Numbered from the stretch's first letter, positions 51,808 through 61,819 are shown. The stretch is DNA of 64,000 nucleotides from Serratia proteamaculans_D (GCF_049959315.1 NZ_CP188201.1), one strand, 5' to 3'. Notes: generated from the letters alone by a model not told the origin. Translations and numbers: made by a program.

Positions 51808-53748
51808 TTGAGTGACATGGCGAAAAACCTAATTCTCTGGTTAGTCATCGCGGTAGTGTTGATGTCTGTATTCCAGAGCTTTGGGCCCAGCGAGTCGAAT
51901 GGCCGTAGGGTGGATTACTCTACCTTCATGTCCGAGCTGACCCAGGACCAGGTTCGCGAAGCGCGAATCAACGGACGTGAAATTAACGTTACCAAGAAAG
52001 ACAGTAACAAATACACGACCTACATCCCTGTCAACGATCCGAAATTGCTGGATACGTTGTTAACCAAGAATGTGAAAGTTGTTGGTGAACCACCTGAAGA
52101 GCCGAGCTTGCTGGCTTCTATCTTTATTTCGTGGTTCCCAATGCTGTTGCTGATCGGGGTTTGGATCTTCTTTATGCGGCAAATGCAGGGCGGCGGCGGC
52201 AAGGGCGCGATGTCCTTCGGCAAGAGCAAGGCCCGCATGTTGACGGAAGACCAGATCAAAACCACTTTTGCCGACGTTGCTGGTTGTGACGAAGCAAAAG
52301 AAGAAGTAAGCGAACTGGTGGAATACCTGCGTGAGCCGAGCCGTTTCCAGAAGTTGGGCGGCAAGATCCCTAAAGGCGTGCTGATGGTTGGCCCTCCAGG
52401 GACCGGTAAAACGCTGTTGGCGAAAGCTATCGCCGGCGAGGCAAAAGTGCCGTTCTTCACCATTTCCGGTTCCGACTTCGTGGAAATGTTCGTGGGTGTT
52501 GGTGCTTCTCGTGTGCGTGACATGTTCGAACAGGCCAAGAAAGCGGCACCGTGCATCATCTTTATCGATGAAATCGACGCCGTCGGTCGCCAGCGTGGCG
52601 CCGGTCTGGGTGGCGGTCACGATGAACGTGAGCAAACGCTGAACCAGATGCTGGTTGAGATGGACGGCTTTGAAGGCAACGAAGGCATTATCGTCATCGC
52701 TGCGACCAACCGTCCGGACGTGCTTGACCCGGCATTGCTGCGTCCAGGCCGTTTCGACCGTCAGGTTGTTGTCGGTCTGCCAGACGTACGTGGTCGTGAG
52801 CAGATCCTGAAAGTGCACTCCCGTCGCGTGCCTTTGGCGCCGGATGTTGATGCTTCAGTACTGGCTCGTGGTACTCCGGGCTTCTCCGGTGCTGATCTGG
52901 CCAACCTGGTCAACGAAGCTGCACTGTTTGCTGCCCGTGGCAACAAACGCGTGGTGTCTATGGTTGAGTTCGAAAAAGCCAAAGACAAGATCATGATGGG
53001 TGCGGAACGTCGCTCCATGGTGATGACCGAAGCGCAGAAAGAGTCGACCGCGTATCACGAAGCAGGCCACGCCATTATCGGCCGTCTGGTTCCTGAGCAC
53101 GATCCGGTACACAAGGTAACCATTATTCCTCGTGGCCGCGCGTTGGGTGTCACCTTCTTCCTGCCGGAAGGTGATGCAATCAGCGCCAGCCGTCAGAAGC
53201 TGGAGAGCCAAATCTCTACTCTGTACGGTGGTCGTCTGGCTGAAGAGATCATTTACGGGCCAGAGAAAGTCTCTACCGGTGCGTCGAACGACATTAAAGT
53301 GGCGACCTCGATTGCCCGCAACATGGTGACCCAATGGGGCTTCTCCGAGAAGCTGGGGCCATTGCTGTATGCGGAAGAAGAGGGCGAAGTGTTCCTGGGC
53401 CGTTCCGTGGCCAAGGCGAAACACATGTCGGACGAAACCGCGCGCATCATCGACCAGGAAGTTAAATCCCTGATCGAACGCAACTACATCCGTGCGCGTG
53501 CGTTGTTGATGGAAAACATGGACATCCTGCATTCAATGAAGGATGCACTGATGAAGTATGAAACCATCGATGCGCCTCAGATCGACGATCTGATGAACCG
53601 CAAAGACGTACGTCCGCCAGCGGGTTGGGACGATGCGAGCAAAGGCAGCAACTCCGACAATGGCGGCACACCGAAAGCCCCTACGCCGGTAGATGAGCCA
53701 CGCACGCCAAACCCAGGCAATACCATGTCTGAACAGCTAGACAAGTAA
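51808..53748 (+). CDS. ftsH: ATP-dependent zinc metalloprotease FtsH (HflB)
   Basis: FtsH is a membrane-bound AAA protease that degrades sigma-32, LpxC and damaged membrane proteins. Two membrane helices (about 8-24 and 103-123) flank a periplasmic domain. The AAA domain has Walker A GPPGTGKT at 195-202 and Walker B IIFIDEIDAVG, then SRH. The zinc motif HEAGH is near 417-421. The TTG start at 51808 has GAGG correctly spaced; an ATG at 51817 would also match the family. Its regulators hflK and hflC are at 5-7 kb. Confidence 0.97.
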   Translation: MSDMAKNLILWLVIAVVLMSVFQSFGPSESNGRRVDYSTFMSELTQDQVREARINGREINVTKKDSNKYTTYIPVNDPKLLDTLLTKNVKVVGEPPEEPSLLASIFISWFPMLLLIGVWIFFMRQMQGGGGKGAMSFGKSKARMLTEDQIKTTFADVAGCDEAKEEVSELVEYLREPSRFQKLGGKIPKGVLMVGPPGTGKTLLAKAIAGEAKVPFFTISGSDFVEMFVGVGASRVRDMFEQAKKAAPCIIFIDEIDAVGRQRGAGLGGGHDEREQTLNQMLVEMDGFEGNEGIIVIAATNRPDVLDPALLRPGRFDRQVVVGLPDVRGREQILKVHSRRVPLAPDVDASVLARGTPGFSGADLANLVNEAALFAARGNKRVVSMVEFEKAKDKIMMGAERRSMVMTEAQKESTAYHEAGHAIIGRLVPEHDPVHKVTIIPRGRALGVTFFLPEGDAISASRQKLESQISTLYGGRLAEEIIYGPEKVSTGASNDIKVATSIARNMVTQWGFSEKLGPLLYAEEEGEVFLGRSVAKAKHMSDETARIIDQEVKSLIERNYIRARALLMENMDILHSMKDALMKYETIDAPQIDDLMNRKDVRPPAGWDDASKGSNSDNGGTPKAPTPVDEPRTPNPGNTMSEQLDK

Positions 53749-53770
53749 CTTTGGCTGTGTAATAACATCG

Positions 53771-53795
53771 AACCCCGGCATGCCGGGGTTTTTTA
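53771..53795 (+). terminator. ftsH terminator
   Basis: A perfect 10-base inverted repeat (AACCCCGGCA with its complement) and a run of Ts, 22 bases after ftsH. Confidence 0.9.
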
Positions 53796-53840
53796 TTGTC
53801 CGGCGGGCAGTGAACCAGACAACAGTAAGGTGGATTAGTA

Positions 53841-54674
53841 ATGCAGTTAACCGTGCGAGACACGACTTTCGATCTTTCCCATCCGCGGGTGATGGGGATC
53901 CTCAACGTAACCCCGGATTCTTTTTCTGACGGCGGCCAACACAACACTCTAAATCAGGCGTTGTTGCATGCCCATGCACTGATTTCGGCCGGTGCGACCA
54001 TGATTGATGTGGGTGGCGAGTCGACCAGACCGGGAGCGGCAGAGGTTAGTGAAGACGAAGAGATCGCACGCGTAGTGCCGGTGGTGGAAGCCATTGCCCG
54101 GCGTTTTGAAGTCTTTATCTCGGTAGATACTTCGAAAGCCGGGGTGATCCGCGAGTCGGCTCTGGCCGGGGCGCATTTGATCAATGACGTTCGCTCGCTG
54201 CAGGAGCCGGGCGCGCTGGCTGCCGCCGCGGAAAGCGGGCTGCCGGTGTGTCTGATGCACATGCAGGGTGAACCGCGTACCATGCAGCAGGCGCCGCACT
54301 ATGATGACCTTATTGGTGATGTTAACGCCTTTTTCCAGCGACATATTGAGCGCTGCAATGCCGCCGGGATTACAAATCAGAAATTGCTGCTCGACCCAGG
54401 ATTCGGTTTCGGTAAGAATTTAGCGCACAATTATCAGCTTCTGGCCAGATTGTCAGAGTTTCATCACTTCGGCCTGCCGTTGTTGGTGGGGATGTCGCGT
54501 AAGTCGATGATTGGACAACTGCTGAACGTGCCCCCCGATCAGCGGGTCATCGGCAGCGTGGCCTGTGCGGTGATCGCCGCCATGCAGGGCGCACAGATTG
54601 TCAGAGTGCATGACGTTAAAGAAACCGTCGAGGCGATGCGTGTCGTCGAGGCAACACTTTCAGCTAAGGGATGA
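53841..54674 (+). CDS. folP: Dihydropteroate synthase
   Basis: FolP joins p-aminobenzoate to dihydropterin pyrophosphate; it is the target of sulfonamides. NVTPDSFSDGG (22-32), DVGGESTRPGA and the DPGFGFGKN loop are the signatures. At 277 residues it is near the E. coli length. It precedes glmM by 7 bases and they are likely co-transcribed. Confidence 0.96.
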   Translation: MQLTVRDTTFDLSHPRVMGILNVTPDSFSDGGQHNTLNQALLHAHALISAGATMIDVGGESTRPGAAEVSEDEEIARVVPVVEAIARRFEVFISVDTSKAGVIRESALAGAHLINDVRSLQEPGALAAAAESGLPVCLMHMQGEPRTMQQAPHYDDLIGDVNAFFQRHIERCNAAGITNQKLLLDPGFGFGKNLAHNYQLLARLSEFHHFGLPLLVGMSRKSMIGQLLNVPPDQRVIGSVACAVIAAMQGAQIVRVHDVKETVEAMRVVEATLSAKG

Positions 54675-54681
54675 TAGAGAC

Positions 54682-56019
54682 ATGAGCGAACGCAAATATT
54701 TTGGTACCGACGGCATTCGTGGCAAGGTCGGTGATAGTCCTATTACCCCTGAGTTCGTTCTGAAGCTGGGCTGGGCGGCGGGTAAGGTACTGGCACGTCA
54801 CGGCTCTCGTAAAATTATTATCGGTAAAGATACCCGTATTTCCGGCTATATGCTGGAGTCTGCGTTGGAAGCCGGGCTGGCCGCTGCGGGGCTGTCAGCT
54901 TCGTTTACTGGCCCGATGCCGACGCCGGCGGTAGCCTATCTGACGCGCACCTTCCGTGCTGAAGCCGGTATTGTGATTTCGGCATCACATAACCCATTTT
55001 ACGACAATGGCATCAAGTTCTTCTCTATTGATGGGGCCAAGCTGCCGGATCATGTTGAAGAAGCCATTGAAGCCGAAATGGAAAAACCGCTGACCTGCGT
55101 GGAATCTTCAGAACTGGGTAAAGCCAGCCGGATCATCGATGCCGCCGGTCGCTATATTGAATTCTGCAAGGGCACCTTCCCGAGCGAGCTGAGCCTGAAG
55201 GGCCTGAAAATCGTGGTGGACTGCGCCAACGGTGCGACCTATCACATTGCGCCAAGCGTACTGCGTGAGCTGGGTGCCACGGTGATTGCCATCGGTGTTG
55301 AGCCGGACGGCATGAATATCAATGAAAAGTGCGGCGCGACTGATGTTCGTCAATTACAAGAGCGCGTACTGCAGGAAAAAGCCCATGTCGGCCTGGCATT
55401 TGACGGTGACGGCGACCGCGTGATGATGGTTGATCACCTTGGCAACAAGGTCGATGGCGACCAAATCCTGTATATCATCGCTCGTGAAGGGCTGCGTCAG
55501 GGCCAGTTGCGCGGTGGTGCGGTTGGCACGCTGATGAGTAACATGGGTCTGGAATTGGCGCTCAAGCAGTTGGGTATCCCATTCGCACGTGCGAAAGTCG
55601 GCGACCGTTACGTGCTGGAAAAGCTGCAGGAGCTGGGGTGGCGTATCGGTGCGGAAAACTCCGGCCACGTGATCCTGTTGGACAAAACCACCACGGGTGA
55701 TGGCATCGTTGCCGGCCTGCAGGTGCTGACTGCGATTGTTCGTAACAGTATGAGTCTGCACGATCTGTGCAGCGGCATGAAATTGTTGCCGCAAATTCTG
55801 GTCAACGTGCGCTTTGCCGGCGAGCATAACCCGCTGGAATCCGAAGAGGTGCGCAAAATCACCGAGCAGGTTGAGGTGGAATTGGCCGGTTGCGGCCGCG
55901 TTCTGCTGCGCAAATCCGGTACCGAACCGCTGATCCGCGTGATGGTGGAAGGTGAAGATGAGCAGCAGGTGACTGCGTTGGCACATCGCATCGCCGATGC
56001 GGTGAAATCCGCTGGTTAA
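54682..56019 (+). CDS. glmM: Phosphoglucosamine mutase GlmM
   Basis: GlmM turns glucosamine-6-phosphate into glucosamine-1-phosphate for UDP-GlcNAc. The active-site phosphoserine lies in ISASHNPF (S102), with the metal loop FDGDGDRV near 240 and the late RKSGTEPLIRVMVEG phosphate-binding loop. At 445 residues it equals E. coli GlmM. The start MSERKYFGTDGIRG is at ATG 54682. Confidence 0.97.
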   Translation: MSERKYFGTDGIRGKVGDSPITPEFVLKLGWAAGKVLARHGSRKIIIGKDTRISGYMLESALEAGLAAAGLSASFTGPMPTPAVAYLTRTFRAEAGIVISASHNPFYDNGIKFFSIDGAKLPDHVEEAIEAEMEKPLTCVESSELGKASRIIDAAGRYIEFCKGTFPSELSLKGLKIVVDCANGATYHIAPSVLRELGATVIAIGVEPDGMNINEKCGATDVRQLQERVLQEKAHVGLAFDGDGDRVMMVDHLGNKVDGDQILYIIAREGLRQGQLRGGAVGTLMSNMGLELALKQLGIPFARAKVGDRYVLEKLQELGWRIGAENSGHVILLDKTTTGDGIVAGLQVLTAIVRNSMSLHDLCSGMKLLPQILVNVRFAGEHNPLESEEVRKITEQVEVELAGCGRVLLRKSGTEPLIRVMVEGEDEQQVTALAHRIADAVKSAG

Positions 56020-56270
56020 TTGGCCATTGATGAGTTCGGGGGCTGCAGTTGCCCCCTAAAATCACAGCCTGCGAATTTTATTGGTGTTTTTTTCCGCAAA
56101 CGCGCCGGTGGCTGCAAATTGCCCTTGCGTGGTTTGGCACCTTTGGTTAGTATTCACACCCGCTTCAGTGGGCAGTTTGATATAACGCCTGCGACTTCTT
56201 GATAGAAAAGAAGCCTATGGGGTGTGAAGCATTTGGCACGCGGTGAAGCCGCAAGGATACGGGTACAACT

Positions 56271-56606
56271 ATGTACGAAGCTCTTCTGGTAATTTTCCTG
56301 CTGATCTCAATCGGGCTGGTAGCTCTGATTATGCTGCAGCAAGGTAAAGGCGCTGATATGGGAGCCTCATTCGGAGCAGGTGCATCTGGCACATTGTTCG
56401 GTTCGAGTGGTTCCGGCAACTTCATGACCCGCATGACGGCTGTGCTGGCGACGTTGTTCTTCGTCATCAGTCTGATCCTTGGCAATCTGAGCACCAACCA
56501 GACCAAGAAGGGCAGCGAGTGGGAAAACCTGGGTCAGCCAGTGAAATCTGAGCAGACTACCGCGCCGGCAGCACCAACCAAGCCGAGCAGCGATATCCCG
56601 CAGTAA
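56271..56606 (+). CDS. secG: Preprotein translocase subunit SecG
   Basis: SecG stimulates SecYE. The 111-residue protein has two membrane helices (about 3-20 and 53-74) around a Gly/Ala/Phe loop (QQGKGADMGASFGAG) and a hydrophilic C-terminus rich in Thr, Ala, Pro and Ser. It lies between glmM and tRNA-Leu, as in E. coli. Confidence 0.97.
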   Translation: MYEALLVIFLLISIGLVALIMLQQGKGADMGASFGAGASGTLFGSSGSGNFMTRMTAVLATLFFVISLILGNLSTNQTKKGSEWENLGQPVKSEQTTAPAAPTKPSSDIPQ

Positions 56607-56683
56607 GCGCAAGCAGTAACAGAGTTTGAAAACGGTTGTTGTTACCTCGATATAAATAACAGCCGTTAGCAGTAAGAATCAGT

Positions 56684-56770
56684 ACCGAGGTGGTGGAATT
56701 GGTAGACACGCTACCTTGAGGTGGTAGTGCCCTAACGGGCTTGTGGGTTCGAGTCCCATCCTCGGTACCA
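56684..56770 (+). tRNA. leuU: tRNA-Leu (GAG)
   Basis: An 87-base class II tRNA with a 7-base acceptor stem (ACCGAGG with CCTCGGT), the anticodon loop TTGAGGT giving GAG, a long variable arm, the T-loop GTTCGAG and an encoded CCA end. The position after secG matches E. coli leuU. Confidence 0.97.
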
Positions 56771-56785
56771 AATCCCAGAGATAAC

Positions 56786-56814
56786 TTGCTATTTTGCGAT
56801 TATCGGCGTAATAT
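56786..56814 (+). promoter_or_regulatory. metY-rimP-nusA-infB operon promoter
   Basis: TTGCTA (56786-56791), a 17-base spacer and TAATAT (56809-56814), in the 60-base gap between the two tRNA genes. Transcription would start about 10 bases before metY. Confidence 0.8.
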
Positions 56815-56830
56815 TTGCCACGTTTTCGGA

Positions 56831-56907
<77 letters not shown>

Positions 56908-57040
56908 CTTTCCTTTAAGTGTTTATTTTCAAATACACTTTTCGATTGAAATCCGCTTTTCTCGATCAACATTTGAAAATGACACTTGCTAGAAAGTTGC
57001 ACCGAAGCCGCTTAGCGGCAAACAGGGTCCAGTTGCATAA

Positions 57041-57065
57041 AGCCCCGAATTTTCGGGGTTTTTTG
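57041..57065 (+). terminator. First terminator after metY
   Basis: CCCCGAA pairs with TTCGGGG (57043-57058) and a run of six Ts follows. It lies 134 bases after metY and 60 bases before rimP, so it must be partial if metY and nusA share a transcript. Confidence 0.8.
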
Positions 57066-57086
57066 TTATTTGGCAACAGAATCACT

Positions 57087-57108
57087 GGGCTATTAGGCCC
57101 TTTTTTTA
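57087..57108 (+). terminator. Second terminator after metY
   Basis: GGGC, a short loop, GCCC and seven Ts. The stem is short, so it is weaker than the first; together they form a tandem control point ahead of nusA. Confidence 0.55.
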
Positions 57109-57124
57109 TGTCTTGGGGGTGGGC

Positions 57125-57577
57125 TTGTCCACATTAGAGCAAAAATTAACAGAGATGCTTTCGGCACCGGTAGAAGCGTTGGGCTTTGAACTTGTAGGCA
57201 TCGAATTTATTCGTGCGCGCCAATCGACGCTCCGTATCTATATTGATAGTGAAAACGGCATCAATGTTGACGATTGTGCTGATGTCAGCCACCAGGTCAG
57301 CGCTGTATTGGACGTTGAAGAGCCAATCACAGTCGCTTACAACTTGGAAGTCTCCTCTCCTGGCCTTGATCGCCCGATGTTCACCGCCGAGCACTATACT
57401 CGTTTCCTCGGTGACGAAGTCAGCCTGGTCTTGCGCATGGCCGTACAGAACCGTCGCAAATGGCAGGGCATTATCAAGTCTGTCGATGGCGAGATGATCA
57501 CGGTTGCTGTGGAAGGGAAAGATGAAGTGTTCGCGCTGAGCAATATCCAGAAAGCGAACCTGGTACCCCACTTTTAA
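57125..57577 (+). CDS. rimP: Ribosome maturation factor RimP
   Basis: RimP helps build the 30S subunit. The sequence begins with TTG, giving STLEQKLTEMLSAPVEALGF after the initiator, as in E. coli, for 150 residues. A GGGGGTGGG lies just upstream. The GFELVGIEFIRA and VSSPGLDRPMFT segments are conserved. nusA begins 21 bases after its stop. Confidence 0.95.
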   Translation: MSTLEQKLTEMLSAPVEALGFELVGIEFIRARQSTLRIYIDSENGINVDDCADVSHQVSAVLDVEEPITVAYNLEVSSPGLDRPMFTAEHYTRFLGDEVSLVLRMAVQNRRKWQGIIKSVDGEMITVAVEGKDEVFALSNIQKANLVPHF

Positions 57578-57598
57578 AGTTTGGATGAGGCAACTAGG

Positions 57599-59107
57599 AT
57601 GAATAAAGAGATTCTGGCTGTTGTTGAAGCTGTTTCCAATGAAAAATCCCTTCCGCGTGAGAAGATTTTCGAAGCGCTGGAAACCGCATTAGCCACCGCC
57701 ACCAAGAAAAAATACGAGCAGGAAATCGAAGTTCGCGTCAGCATTGACCGCAAAACTGGCGATTTCGACACCTTCCGCCGTTGGGTCGCTGTAGATGAAG
57801 TGACTCAGCCAACGCGTGAAATCACGCTGGAAGCTGCACAGTATGAAGAGCCAGGTATTGAGCTGGGCGGTTACATCGAAGATCAGATTGAATCTGTGAC
57901 CTTCGACCGTATCACCACTCAAACCGCGAAACAGGTTATCGTACAGAAAGTACGTGAAGCCGAGCGTGCGATGGTGGTTGACGCCTTCCGCCAGCACGAA
58001 GGTGAAATCGTCACTGGTGTGGTGAAGAAAGTTAACCGTGACAGCATTGCGCTGGACCTGGGTAGCAACGCTGAAGCGGTCATTGGCCGTGAAGACATGC
58101 TGCCACGCGAAAACTTCCGTCCGGGCGACCGTATCCGCGGTATTCTGTACGCCGTTCGTCCTGAAGCCCGTGGCGCGCAACTGTTCGTCAGCCGCTCCAG
58201 CGCTGAGATGCTGAAAGAACTGTTCCGCATCGAAGTACCGGAAATCGGCGAAGAAGTGATCGAAATTAAAGCGGCAGCCCGCGATCCTGGCTCCCGTGCA
58301 AAAATTGCAGTGAAAACCAACGACAAACGCATCGACCCGGTCGGCGCTTGCGTAGGTATGCGCGGTGCGCGCGTTCAGGCCGTTTCGAGTGAGCTCGGCG
58401 GTGAACGTATCGACATCATCCTGTGGGATGATAACCCTGCGCAGTTCGTCATCAACGCCATGGCGCCGGCAGACGTTGCCTCAATCGTGGTTGATGAAGA
58501 TAATTGCACTATGGATATCGCCGTTGAAGCCAGCAATCTGGCACAGGCGATCGGCCGTAATGGCCAAAACGTGCGTTTGGCATCCCAGTTGTTAAAACAG
58601 CATCGTGACGATGACCGTTGGGAACTGAACGTGATGACGGCGGACGATCTGCAGGCCAAGCACCAGGCCGAAGCTCATGCCGCCATTGATACCTTCACCA
58701 AACATCTTGATATTGACGAAGATTTCGCCACCGTACTGGTTGAAGAAGGCTTCTCTACTCTGGAAGAGTTGGCTTACGTGCCAATCAAAGAGTTGCTGGA
58801 AATCGACGGTCTGGATGAAGATATGGTTGAAGCGTTGCGCGATCGCGCCAAAGCTGCATTGACCACGCTGGCCCTGGCACAAGAAGAAAGCCTGGGCGAC
58901 CAAAAACCTGCTGACGATTTGCTCAACCTGCCGGGTCTTGAGCGCAGCATGGCCTTTAAACTGGCCGCGCGTGGGGTTTGTACGCTGGAAGATCTTGCCG
59001 AGCAGGGTGTTGACGATCTGGCTGATATTGAAGGGCTTAGCGATGAGCAAGCCGGCGAGCTGATTATGGCCGCACGTAATATCTGTTGGTTTGGCGACAA
59101 CGCGTAA
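57599..59107 (+). CDS. nusA: Transcription termination/antitermination factor NusA
   Basis: NusA binds RNA polymerase and governs pausing, termination and antitermination. Domains in order: polymerase-binding N-terminus (about 1-130), S1 (135-200), KH1 and KH2 (about 230-345), and two acidic repeats (about 365-430 and 435-502). The sequence GMRGARVQAVSSELGGERI is in KH1. ATG at 57599 has AGG upstream and the family start MNKEILAVVEAV. At 502 residues it is slightly longer than E. coli NusA. infB follows after 24 bases. Confidence 0.97.
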   Translation: MNKEILAVVEAVSNEKSLPREKIFEALETALATATKKKYEQEIEVRVSIDRKTGDFDTFRRWVAVDEVTQPTREITLEAAQYEEPGIELGGYIEDQIESVTFDRITTQTAKQVIVQKVREAERAMVVDAFRQHEGEIVTGVVKKVNRDSIALDLGSNAEAVIGREDMLPRENFRPGDRIRGILYAVRPEARGAQLFVSRSSAEMLKELFRIEVPEIGEEVIEIKAAARDPGSRAKIAVKTNDKRIDPVGACVGMRGARVQAVSSELGGERIDIILWDDNPAQFVINAMAPADVASIVVDEDNCTMDIAVEASNLAQAIGRNGQNVRLASQLLKQHRDDDRWELNVMTADDLQAKHQAEAHAAIDTFTKHLDIDEDFATVLVEEGFSTLEELAYVPIKELLEIDGLDEDMVEALRDRAKAALTTLALAQEESLGDQKPADDLLNLPGLERSMAFKLAARGVCTLEDLAEQGVDDLADIEGLSDEQAGELIMAARNICWFGDNA

Positions 59108-59131
59108 TAAACTGTAGCAGGAAGGAACAGC

Positions 59132-61819
59132 ATGACGACAGATGTAACCGTAAAATCACTGGCAGCAGAGATTCAGACTCCAGTTGATCGCCTGGTACAG
59201 CAGTTTGCTGATGCAGGGATTAACAAGTCTGAGACAGACTCTGTAACCCAACATGAGAAAGAAGCCTTACTGGCGCACCTGAACCGTGAACACGGTAGTG
59301 CGCCGGGTAAGCTCACGTTGCAGCGCAAAACGCGCAGCACCTTGAATATTCCGAGCACCGGCGGTAAAAGTAAATCGGTGCAAATCGAGGTCCGCAAGAA
59401 ACGCACTTATGTAAATCGCGATACGCCAGAAGCCCAACAGGCTGAAGCGGCAGAGCAGGCACAGCGTGAAGCGGAAGAGCAGGCACAGCGCGCAGCAGAA
59501 GAGCTGGCGAAACGCGAAGCAGAAGCAAAGCGCGCAGCCGAAGAGCAAGCCAAACGTGAGGCCGCGGAGATTGCTAAGCGTAATTCAGCGGAAAAAGAAA
59601 AAGTGACGAATCAACATACCGACGAAATGACCAAGCCAGCTCAGGCAGAAAAAGCACGCCGTGAAGCCGAAGCCGCTGAACTGAAACGTAAAGCGGAAGA
59701 GGAAGTACGACGCAAGGTTGAAGAAGACGCCAAACGCGTAGCGGAAGAAGCGCGCCGTATGGCCGAAGAGAAAGGCGAAGAATGGGCTGCTGCTGAGAAA
59801 GCCAGCGCAGCGGTTGAAACTGCCGATTATCATGTAACCACTTCCCAGCACGCCCGTGCTGCCGAAGACGAAAACGACGCCAAAGTTGAAGGCGAACGCC
59901 GCACCCGCACTCGTGGCGGCAAAGCGACCAAGCAGAAGAAAGGCAACAAACTTTCCGAGTCTAAAGCAGACCGTGAAGAAGCGCGCGCCGTGACTCGTGG
60001 TGGTAAAGGCAAGCGTAAGCCAAGTACTCTGCAGCAGGGCTTCAACAAGCCGGCTCAGGTGGTTAACCGTGACGTTGTGATCGGCGAAACCATCACCGTA
60101 GCCGAACTGGCTAACAAGATGGCGGTTAAAGGCTCTCAGGTCATCAAAGCGATGATGAAACTGGGCGCAATGGCCACCATCAACCAGGTCATCGACCAGG
60201 AAACCGCACAGCTGGTTGCCGAAGAGATGGGCCACAAAGTTATCCTGCGTCGTGAGAACGAGCTGGAAGAAGCGCTGATGAGCGACCGTGATACCGGTGC
60301 TGCAGCTGAGCCACGTGCGCCAGTTGTGACCATCATGGGCCACGTTGACCACGGTAAAACTTCTCTGCTGGACTACATCCGCTCCACCAAGGTGGCAGCA
60401 GGCGAGGCCGGTGGTATTACCCAGCATATCGGTGCTTACCACGTAGAAACCGAAAACGGCATGATCACCTTCCTGGATACCCCAGGCCACGCAGCCTTTA
60501 CTTCAATGCGTGCTCGTGGTGCTCAGGCGACAGACATCGTTGTTCTGGTAGTTGCTGCCGACGACGGTGTGATGCCGCAAACCATCGAAGCTATCCAGCA
60601 TGCGCAAGCAGCCAAGGTACCTTTGGTCGTTGCAGTAAACAAAATTGACAAGCCGGAAGCCGATCCGGACCGCGTTAAACAGGAACTGTCCCAGTACGGC
60701 GTTATGCCGGAAGAGTGGGGCGGCGAAGCACAGTTCGTTCACGTATCTGCGAAAGCCGGTACCGGTATTGACGAACTGCTGGAAGCTATCCTGCTGCGTT
60801 CTGAAGTTCTCGAACTGAAAGCGGTACGCAGCGGCATGGCCAGCGGCGTAGTGATCGAATCCTTCCTGGATAAAGGTCGTGGCCCGGTTGCTACCGTGCT
60901 GGTACAGGAAGGTACGCTGAATAAAGGCGATATCGTTCTGTGTGGCTTCGAATACGGCCGCGTGCGTGCGATGCGTGATGAACTGGGTCACGAAGTGACC
61001 TCTGCAGGTCCTTCTATTCCGGTTGAGATCCTGGGCCTGTCCAGCGTTCCTGCTGCCGGTGATGAAGTGACTGTAGTGCGTGACGAGAAGAAAGCGCGTG
61101 AAGTTGCGCTGTACCGTCAAGGCAAGTTCCGCGAAGTTAAACTGGCTCGTCAGCAGAAATCCAAACTGGAAAACATGTTTGCGAACATGACCGACGGTGA
61201 AGTTTCTGAGCTGAACATCGTACTGAAATCCGACGTACAGGGTTCTTGTGAAGCGATTTGCGAATCACTGCTGAAACTCTCTACCGACGAAGTGAAAGTG
61301 AAGATTGTTGGCTCTGGCGTAGGCGGCATCACCGAAACCGACGCTACGCTGGCAGCAGCTTCCAACGCTATCATCCTGGGCTTCAACGTCCGTGCCGACG
61401 CTTCTGCGCGCCGCGTGATTGAAGCAGAAAGCCTGGATCTGCGTTACTACTCCGTGATCTATAACCTGATCGACGAAGTGAAGCAGGCGATGAGCGGTAT
61501 GTTGGCGCCTGAGTACAAGCAGCAGATTATCGGCCTGGCCGCCGTACGTGACGTGTTCAAATCACCTAAATTCGGCGCCATTGCAGGTTGTATGGTTACC
61601 GAAGGGAACATCAAACGTCACAACCCAATCCGCGTTCTGCGCGACAACGTGGTTATCTATGAAGGCGAGCTGGAATCCCTGCGCCGCTTCAAAGATGACG
61701 TTAACGAAGTCCGTAACGGCATGGAATGTGGTATCGGCGTTAAGAACTACAACGACGTGCGCGTCGGCGACATGATCGAAGTATTCGAAATCATCGAGAT
61801 CCAACGCACCATCGCTTAA
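59132..61819 (+). CDS. infB: Translation initiation factor IF-2
   Basis: IF-2 brings fMet-tRNA to the 30S subunit. The N-terminal third is a long charged region rich in AEEQAKREA-type repeats (about 103-160 and 170-215). The G domain has GHVDHGKTSLLD near 403, DTPGHAAF and NKIDK. C-terminal domains end KNYNDVRVGDMIEVFEIIEI. An in-frame GTG at 59603 (codon 158) and an ATG at 59627 match the internal starts that give the shorter IF2-2 and IF2-3 forms in E. coli. At 895 residues it is full length. Confidence 0.97.
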   Translation: MTTDVTVKSLAAEIQTPVDRLVQQFADAGINKSETDSVTQHEKEALLAHLNREHGSAPGKLTLQRKTRSTLNIPSTGGKSKSVQIEVRKKRTYVNRDTPEAQQAEAAEQAQREAEEQAQRAAEELAKREAEAKRAAEEQAKREAAEIAKRNSAEKEKVTNQHTDEMTKPAQAEKARREAEAAELKRKAEEEVRRKVEEDAKRVAEEARRMAEEKGEEWAAAEKASAAVETADYHVTTSQHARAAEDENDAKVEGERRTRTRGGKATKQKKGNKLSESKADREEARAVTRGGKGKRKPSTLQQGFNKPAQVVNRDVVIGETITVAELANKMAVKGSQVIKAMMKLGAMATINQVIDQETAQLVAEEMGHKVILRRENELEEALMSDRDTGAAAEPRAPVVTIMGHVDHGKTSLLDYIRSTKVAAGEAGGITQHIGAYHVETENGMITFLDTPGHAAFTSMRARGAQATDIVVLVVAADDGVMPQTIEAIQHAQAAKVPLVVAVNKIDKPEADPDRVKQELSQYGVMPEEWGGEAQFVHVSAKAGTGIDELLEAILLRSEVLELKAVRSGMASGVVIESFLDKGRGPVATVLVQEGTLNKGDIVLCGFEYGRVRAMRDELGHEVTSAGPSIPVEILGLSSVPAAGDEVTVVRDEKKAREVALYRQGKFREVKLARQQKSKLENMFANMTDGEVSELNIVLKSDVQGSCEAICESLLKLSTDEVKVKIVGSGVGGITETDATLAAASNAIILGFNVRADASARRVIEAESLDLRYYSVIYNLIDEVKQAMSGMLAPEYKQQIIGLAAVRDVFKSPKFGAIAGCMVTEGNIKRHNPIRVLRDNVVIYEGELESLRRFKDDVNEVRNGMECGIGVKNYNDVRVGDMIEVFEIIEIQRTIA

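Noticed and set aside
59400..59780. Tandem DNA repeat in infB
   Set aside because: The repeats are imperfect codon-level repeats of a charged helical protein region (Ala, Glu, Lys and Arg) and are usual for the IF-2 N-terminus, not a separate repeat element.
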